Assembly (NCBI GenBank): GCA_021229015.1 | Contig: CM037781.1 | Span: 64,406,839-64,470,838, forward strand | DNA: 64,000 bases | Direction: 5' to 3' | From: Solen grandis | Taxonomy: Eukaryota > Mollusca > Bivalvia > Adapedonta > Solenidae | Shown here: in pieces, positions 58,119 through 64,000 of the stretch | Layout: every line of letters begins with the position of its first letter | How positions within the stretch are numbered: the stretch's first letter is position 1 | Program-made: the position numbers and the translations under genes | Notes under the pieces: generated by a model | The model's input: the letters and a program-made list of their open reading frames with translations, nothing else | What the model was told of the DNA's origin: nothing | The model's database searches: none

Positions 58119-58835
58119 CCATACCACGTGGTATGATTATGACTTCATCGTAACCTATCACATGCAGCATTATTTGCCCAGATTCGAAAAGGAAAACTGC
58201 TGTTCTTCGTCAATTTTAATGAGATATAGTGCATGCGAAGCAGTAAATTGTGCACTACACAAATTTTGTAAGAGGATCAGTGTTCCTAACACTCGGGAAA
58301 ACATTATCAGTGATGTGCTTTACGTGTTAGCAAATAAAATTTCTCGAATCTTGAAGACTTGACTTGACTATATGAGTTTAACTGTCGCTTCGACAGTATT
58401 TCAGTCATAAAGCGACGTCCAGGTAATTACAGGTGGAGGAAGACCCCGAATGCACGGAGGCATCCGGGTAGAATCAACGACCTACCGCAAGCCAGCTGGA
58501 AGGCTTCCTCACATGAAAATCCGAATGACCCTGCCGGGATTCGGACCCACGCGGTGAGGGGCTGAGTGAGTGTTAAAGTCAGCGAATTTACCCTCTCGGC
58601 CCGAATCTTGAAGGTTTTCTTGAATGTTAAGAATTTTTTTACATCTGACAAAAGTATCATCGTAACATATGTGTAGGGCACGATTTTCCGCTTCGCATGC
58701 GCTATATACCATTAAAATTAATAATGAAATCAAATACTTACAACAGGTTTTTTTCCCTTCTGAATCGATGCAAAATATGCTTTTCGCATTAGCTTTAAAT
58801 GACGTCATATACCACATAGTATGGTATACTGACTT
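58119..58835. mobile_element. long imperfect inverted repeat split by a SINE
   Basis: The left arm (58119-58344) and right arm (58614-58835) are reverse complements at about 70-80 percent by eye. Examples are 'ccataccacgtggtatgat' against 'tataccacatagtatgg', 'atatagtgcatgcgaagc' against 'gcttcgcatgcgctatat', and 'ttgtgcactacac' against 'gtgtagggcacga'. The SINE at 58357-58601 sits near the centre. A single related arm exists at 46404-46530, so this is a dispersed foldback-like family, not a local accident. Confidence 0.75.
58357..58601 (-). mobile_element. SINE family S1 with perfect 12-bp target duplication
   Basis: CGAATCTTGAAG flanks it (58345-58356 and 58602-58613). On the minus strand the tRNA-like head begins GGGCCGAGAGGGTAAATTCG and box B is GGGTCCGAATCCC. 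The tail is made of CAAGT units. The intact duplication shows a fairly recent insertion into the foldback arm. The first few head bases of the 56762-57020 copy are absent here. Confidence 0.95.
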
Positions 58836-58880
58836 TGGAAAGAACGGGGCCAGTCGGGGAAGAGGTCTGTAAAGTTATCT

Positions 58881-59133
58881 GGGCACTGGGTATTCAAAAT
58901 ACTTTAGTTAAAGTACAATTAATAGCGCGGTTTGAATACTTGGATATATTTTATTGGGAAGTGAGTTGTAAGTAGGAATTCGCGAATACCAAATTCCCAA
59001 CTGGCTAGGAATTCGGCTGAAGCTGGGAATTTAAACTGTGCTATGAATTGTGTTTAACCTGGAAATATTTGAATACCTAATTACCAGCTGTCTTGGTATT
59101 CGAATGTAGCTGAATATTGAATACCCAGTACCC
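58881..59133. mobile_element. 253-bp MITE candidate with GGGYACTGGGTATTCAA ends
   Basis: The left end is GGGCACTGGGTATTCAA (58881-58897). The reverse complement of the right end is GGGTACTGGGTATTCAA (59117-59133), one mismatch in 17. The interior repeats GAATACC and GAATTCG words. There is no coding. The target duplication is unclear. Confidence 0.7.
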
Positions 59134-59141
59134 TACTCGAT

Positions 59142-59143
<2 letters not shown>

Positions 59144-59175
<32 letters not shown>
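59144..59175. repeat. (TA)n microsatellite
   Basis: A run of about 16 AT dinucleotides. Confidence 0.95.
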
Positions 59176-60575
59176 GTGATCTGGCCGGGCTTATAAGAAT
59201 CTAGTGGGAACGCTATAGTCGTACAAGCAGCGTGGTGGCATCGTGGTGAGACACCTGTGACCGTAATGAAAACACAACACCCTCGGCAACTATTCCGAGC
59301 CATTTCCTTTCATTTTCGATGCCAAGAAAGAACGGAAAAATTGCTTAACACCCCTGATTTCTATAGACAAGTCATAATACTTTTAAGCGTTATGTCAGCA
59401 CCAGCTTAAGCGACATCGGCCTACAATCCTCTAGGTTTATGTAATAACGCAATACATTTGGTTCAGTCTTTATATCGTAGCGGTAACGTATTAGAAACAA
59501 CATCTAGGTCGCCGTTTGTCTGGCTGTAATCATAGGAAAAGCGACTCAGCAACGATTTTGTCGTAGAAGCGTTGTAGCTACTGTCGTTTTTACATGTACA
59601 TGCGGTCAATAGAGTTCCGAAATTCAATTACATTACCTCCATTTTGGGGAACATCCATATAAATAGGCTAGAATTATTGTCACCTACTTTGAAATTTGGG
59701 ATTGTGGATTCATAACCCAGTGGGATCATTTTTTTCTTCCTATTTTTCTCTTGAACCATTATTTCCGTATCACTCAGATCAGGTTTAGAAAATAAAAAGA
59801 TTTATTTTGTCTATGTTATTTGCATCTATGTAGGCTATTCATTGAATAAATCATATTAAGTTTCATAACAAATATGGTACTAGTCATACAAAAGTCAACA
59901 CCATGGAATAAGTCTTCCAAATTTGGCAAGATCAATTAAAATACTTCTTTAAAAATTTTGAACAATGTCTCTCACCTATTTATACATGTGTTCTTTAAGG
60001 CATCTTAAACATCTTCAATTATATGTAATAAAAGTATACTTACTTAACGAATCCTAGAAGGTCCTCCTTAGTATTCTCTCGTATCGAATAATCAAACAAC
60101 TTGCAGTGGAAAAGCATGCTGTTATATGAGTCATGTTTATTTCATGCTTCATGTCTATTTCTCTTATTGACATACATGTACTTGCTTTACCTTGCAGATC
60201 TATTTATAGTTCACAGATGTTTTATTTTTAGTACCTTGTGTACATTGATAATGTGAACATATTCAAATCGAAATATTTAAAATCTTTCTTTAATTTAAAT
60301 ATTACAAATCTGCATTTTTTTTTAATATTGTTGACCCGATAACAAAACCTTGCTACCATTGTTTATTAATAACCTAAATATTTATGTATCTTATTGCTAT
60401 AAGCAATCTTGACAGAACAAGGTGATTTGTTTGGTGGCATATTTCTTCCAATCGCTTATCCACTCCACTTGCTATGTCGAAACTTTTCTGGAAAAAATGT
60501 CGCATATCCAGATATTATCTGGCAAGTAGAAAAGTGCCCACTACTGCCAACCACATATTCACCTAAATTAACTGG
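59176..60575. other. AT-rich stretch without a recognised gene
   Basis: No supported feature was seen. The frame beginning at 60409 runs through the GTT tract and SINE and is not a gene. Confidence 0.4.
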
Positions 60576-60580
60576 ATATC

Positions 60581-60581
60581 A

Positions 60582-60612
<31 letters not shown>
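60581..60612. repeat. (GTT)n microsatellite
   Basis: About ten GTT units followed by a T-rich tract, just upstream of the S2 SINE. Confidence 0.95.
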
Positions 60613-60613
<1 letters not shown>

Positions 60614-60656
60614 TTTTTGTTTTTTTTCAAATACTGTATGTAATACAAATACAGTT

Positions 60657-60966
60657 TACCGTCCCTGGTGGCCGAGTGATTAGAGCGTCCGCCTCGGGAG
60701 CGAGAGGTCGTGGGTTCGATCCCCGGCCGCGACATAACAAAGTCGTAAAAATGGTAATCTTATAGCTCCCTAGCTAGTCGCTCAGCATGTAAGGATAGTT
60801 GCAGGACTGGTTGGCCCGGTGTCAGGATAATGTGACTGGTTTGGTGTCATGCCACATGTCTACGGCGTGATACTGCAGTTTGGCAGCATTATATCTGTCT
60901 CAAGTAGACATCGTCTACAAATGACTGAAATACTGTCGGTTGGGACGTAAAACCCAACAAACAAAT
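60657..60966 (+). mobile_element. full-length SINE, family S2, with 10-bp target duplication
   Basis: The head 'gtccctggtggccgagtgat' holds box A, and GTGGGTTCGATCCCCGGCC holds box B, so it derives from a class II (Leu/Ser-like) tRNA. The body carries 'ctccctagctagtcgctcagc', 'ggttggcccggtgtcaggat' and 'tgccacatgtctacggcgtg'. The tail is 'ggacgtaaaacccaacaaac' with AAAT units. AAATACAGTT flanks it (60647-60656 and 60967-60976). Similar tRNA-headed SINEs with an ACCCAACAAACAAA tail are widespread in bivalves; the exact family name is not certain. Confidence 0.93.
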
Positions 60967-60976
60967 AAATACAGTT

Positions 60977-61905
60977 ATCTTGTTGTGTCCTAATAAGATA
61001 AATAAGAGAATAACACGAAAGTTTTCTGCTTGCCAGATACTAATTGAATATGTGGTAATTTTTCAGAAATGTTTCGACCTAGCTAGATGGTACGTGGCTG
61101 ACATAAATATGTTACCTTAGATTTGACCTTTATTTGATTTGTTTATTTTTATTCTTCATAGTGATATCATCATTCTCCCATTTCTCTCCACTCCATATAT
61201 ATATATATAATTGAATTTTATAAAAACGATCATGTCAGAATGAAACATTAATTTCATACCATGCATCGTTAATTTTATCTTTGTGTCAGCTTTTAAATTG
61301 TAATGAAAAAGAAAAATAACTAAATATATGTTTTATACCGGTCGAACGCTACAGCCTGTGGTAGGGATTTACCCATTTTTCCATCACGAAATGTTATTCT
61401 CTGAAAATGAAAATTGATAGATGTAATGCTCATAGTTTTCATACTTTATGACCATCTTTGAAAGAGCTGTTTTAATGAGCAGTGGTAACCACCACTTTAA
61501 GTTGTAAATCTGGTTTTCACCAGTTCAATCTTAGGTTATTTTGATTTATATTTGAAAAGGTATTTTGTGGTCATTTTTCTGGGTACGCAGATTTCCTCCA
61601 ACATCATGGACATCGAAAACGCTATCATCTCTGCCAACTTGATTCATTTTAAATAGATATCCGAACTCGATTTCACTTCCAAATCGCCTACTTCATGTTA
61701 ATTCCGCAAGTAATCTCTCTGTGCATAGCGCTTACAGATGACTAAGTAACATTTATCCTATGTACACGGTGCCTTATACGATTTGTTCATGTCAAATTAT
61801 TGGGTATTTGCTAGAATTAAGTAACACTACGCAAAACTTACATCGTTAATTAAGTCTCCCAAGTTTAAATTGAGTTTAGTTTCTCATTATTTCGAAATAA
61901 CTGAT
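60977..61905. other. AT-rich stretch without a recognised gene
   Basis: A short (TA)n run lies at 61194-61209. Nothing else supported was seen. Confidence 0.4.
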
Positions 61906-61952
61906 AGCTTGTCCATTTTCATTTGCGTAAATACGCAAATACACAATCTGTT

Positions 61953-62160
61953 AATTTGTTGGGTTTAACGAGCGTTTTATTCATTTGGAGACGCATCCTG
62001 ACACCGAACAAAGCAGTACTGTATACATGTGTATGCTTAGAGCCCTGCAGGGGGCTACCAATACCATTTTTAACGGTTTGACCAGAATGTCGTTATCAAT
62101 GATTGAACCTTCTATACTGTCCCAAGGCGGACGCTCTAACCACTCGGCCACCAAGGGTAT
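61953..62160 (-). mobile_element. SINE family S2, internally shortened, inverted to 60657-60966
   Basis: On the minus strand it starts CCCTTGGTGGCCGAGTGG and 'ttagagcgtccgccttgggac'; the region after it is shortened and box B survives only as GGTTCAATCA. It ends with 'gctcgttaaacccaacaaatt'. The heptamer ATCTGTT flanks it (61946-61952 and 62161-62167). The flanking words resemble the right end of the 48097-48993 element. Confidence 0.8.
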
Positions 62161-62167
62161 ATCTGTT

Positions 62168-62607
62168 CCCCTTTACATGTTCGAGTAATAATTTCGCTAG
62201 GATAGATTAAACATCATGTTACAAGAAAATTCCAAAAAAAATCTACTTTGGCTCTTCATTTCGTATGATCAAAGTGTCTATAAGACACATGTGATATGAC
62301 CAATTATTGTTCAATATCATAAACAAGAAATAAATGTATTCTCACGATAGACCACAAACATTCGGTATTCTGTCAATGTTTCAGACATTTTATGTTAAAA
62401 TTTCCTGTAAAAAAATGAGTTCTAAGATGTTCTACTGTGCCAAATTGTTTTGTGCAATTGACAAAAATGATAAAATACGCTCAGACATCAATAAAAAACA
62501 TTTTATTATGCGGAGGATCCTGTGTGCAAAAGGTCATCCTCAGAATATATGTTAGCAGTTACAAATCCATGTTGTTGTTTTTTTTCTCAGTGGGAAAGAG
62601 TAAAGTG
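62168..62607. other. AT-rich stretch without a recognised gene
   Basis: Nothing supported was seen. Confidence 0.4.
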
Positions 62608-62651
62608 TTGTTGTTGTTGTTGTTGTTGTTGTTGCTGCTGTTGTTGTTGTT
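62608..62651. repeat. (GTT)n with two interrupting GCT units
   Basis: Translates to poly-Leu, poly-Cys or poly-Val depending on frame, which explains the odd open frames there. Confidence 0.95.
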
Positions 62652-62814
62652 TTCATTATAGCTATACTATAATAAATATATATATATTCGTGATGAAATA
62701 TAAATAGCAAATTACCTGATGTTCATTCAATCACAATTTCCTCAGACTAATTACCAAGTAAAGTATTTAAACTATGTTAAGCAAAAAAAAGTTGCTTCTT
62801 GAGTATTCAAAACA

Positions 62815-62876
62815 TTGTTGTTTTTTGTTGTTGTTGTTTTTTTGTTGTTGTTGTTTTTGTTTTTGCTTTTTTTCTT
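62815..62876. repeat. GTT/T-rich simple repeat
   Basis: TTGTTGTTGTTTTT units, interrupted. Confidence 0.9.
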
Positions 62877-63069
62877 TAAGATTTGACCTTATGAACTATT
62901 GACCTGTCCCACGTTATATAACTTCAAACTCAATCGAAATTTCATTAAAAAAAATAAAATAAATAAAAATAAAATCTTATCTACTTTAATGATGTTTGTG
63001 GCCTCCAAATGCGTTCACGTATTTTCTTCTTTTTTTTTTAATAATTTCCTCCGTGTTTTTTTTTTCTTT

Positions 63070-63560
63070 TTGACCCAATGTGAAATAATTTCATATTAAT
63101 CCGAGATTTCGAGTAGACAAAAATTTCACTGACAGGTTGGACCAAAATGTGGACTCTGGTGGTTTTTTTTTGTTTTTTTTTGGTGGGGGGTTCCGAGACT
63201 TTCGAAGATTTCACCTATTGACCTGCTTCTGGACCCCACGTGGCCCATTTCAAACTCTTGAGGTACATTTAGACCAATATCCTTGAAGTTTCATAAATAT
63301 TGGGCCGGACATGGGACATCTAAAGTGTTTACAAGATTTTCCAAGATCTGCCCTTGTGACCTGCATTTTCTTCACACGCGACATAATTTTTAACTCATTC
63401 GAGACTTCAAGAGTGTTTAGAGATTTTCTACCATTTGGCCTAGTGACCAACTATTTTGACCCCACGTGACCAAATTCTGGAACTATCCGAGTTATCGTGA
63501 CAAAAACAGTATATCCAAGGTTCATGAAAATTGAGCGAAAAAGTCAGCTCTAGAGTGTTT
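63070..63560. repeat. degenerate mollusc-type repeat (TTTGACC / CCACGTGACC class)
   Basis: Diverged units carry 'attgacctgcttctggaccccacgtggccca' (in pieces), 'ttgtgacctgcattttcttcacacg' and 'agtgaccaactattttgaccccacgtgacca'. Each is followed by 'catattaatccgag', 'actcattcgagacttc' or 'ggaactatccgag' and 'ttcat.aa.attg'. The spacing is roughly 170-190 bp. Not coding. Confidence 0.6.
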
Positions 63561-64000
63561 CATTTTTTAATGCAAAATAAATCGAATGCAGGAAACGTTA
63601 CGACTTGCACGTAGGCCGATGTATGTGTACGAATTGTATGTCATCAATGATGTTTGTGCTTTGATCTTGACAGCTGCTCTTTAATTGATTTATATATGTT
63701 TTAAAAGAATAACAAAGTTGTGTTTTTTAATGTTACCTCTAATATTACTTGGCCGACGTTAAGCCAAATACGATATCTACTATAATCGATCAATTCTAAA
63801 GGTCGGCCTAAAAATCAATCGTATATTTTTAATACATGTACATATGTAAATCATTATAACCACGGCTGAGTCGAACCACCGATGACTAGAACAAATTGCC
63901 ATTGTCACCGAAGTTCGACTGTATAATGTAGACATTCTAATCCAAGTTTCAGGAAGATTAGACCAAAAATGTCTCCCCTCCACAAGCAATTATTGACAGA
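63561..64000. other. right edge, no recognised gene
   Basis: A 69-codon minus-strand frame (63780-63989) occurs. It contains 'ggaagattagaccaaaaatg', a word common in mollusc repeats; not called as a gene. Confidence 0.35.

Noticed and set aside
60660..60735. Intact tRNA gene
   Set aside because: Box A and box B are present but the cloverleaf is imperfect and the sequence continues into a SINE body with tail and target duplication.
62522..62661. Cys-rich or Leu-rich small protein
   Set aside because: The poly-Cys/poly-Leu is the translation of a GTT microsatellite.

Overview
This window is AT-rich, intron-poor and repeat-dense eukaryotic DNA with no intact cellular gene that I can support. 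The repeats point to a marine mollusc, most likely a bivalve. The clearest pointers are a dispersed repeat ending in the CTCAGGTGAGCTAA terminus at 12.4 kb, two tRNA-derived SINE families, GACCTTGACC-type repeats and a decayed Ngaro-like tyrosine-recombinase retrotransposon. Species cannot be named from the sequence. A 100-base N run at 37460-37559 is an assembly gap.

Layout. 0.28-1.14 kb: a foldback-like element built from the palindrome CCCATATGGG and closed by 12-bp inverted ends. 1.2-10 kb: non-coding DNA with an old dispersed duplication (about 2.65-3.4 kb against 8.46-9.74 kb). 11.37-12.40 kb: a mobile element with three internal units of about 319 bp. 13.4-35.2 kb: a layered segmental duplication. 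An old segment A (13.4-18.5 kb) matches a second segment that starts at 19.06 kb and whose far end lies at 34.7-35.1 kb. Inside that second segment a later tandem duplication produced two nearly identical copies of about 7.5 kb, B (19477-27056) and C (27057-34567). Both carry the same broken Tc1-like transposase. 36-49 kb: SINEs, several short inverted-repeat elements, a 34-bp minisatellite (42.4-43.7 kb), a 47-bp satellite (46.6-47.5 kb) and a terminal-inverted-repeat element with a 6-bp target duplication (48.1-49.0 kb). 50.4-54.7 kb: the Ngaro-like element, in order Gag, reverse transcriptase, RNase H, tyrosine recombinase, SGNH hydrolase remnant, all frameshifted. 54.8-64 kb: SINEs with clear target duplications, a long inverted repeat split by a SINE, a small MITE, microsatellites and a degenerate tandem repeat.

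Nothing here works together as a pathway. The content is a record of transposition and duplication. The recognisable proteins are dead or partial transposon proteins. A few short open frames near splice-like signals are listed as weak candidates only.
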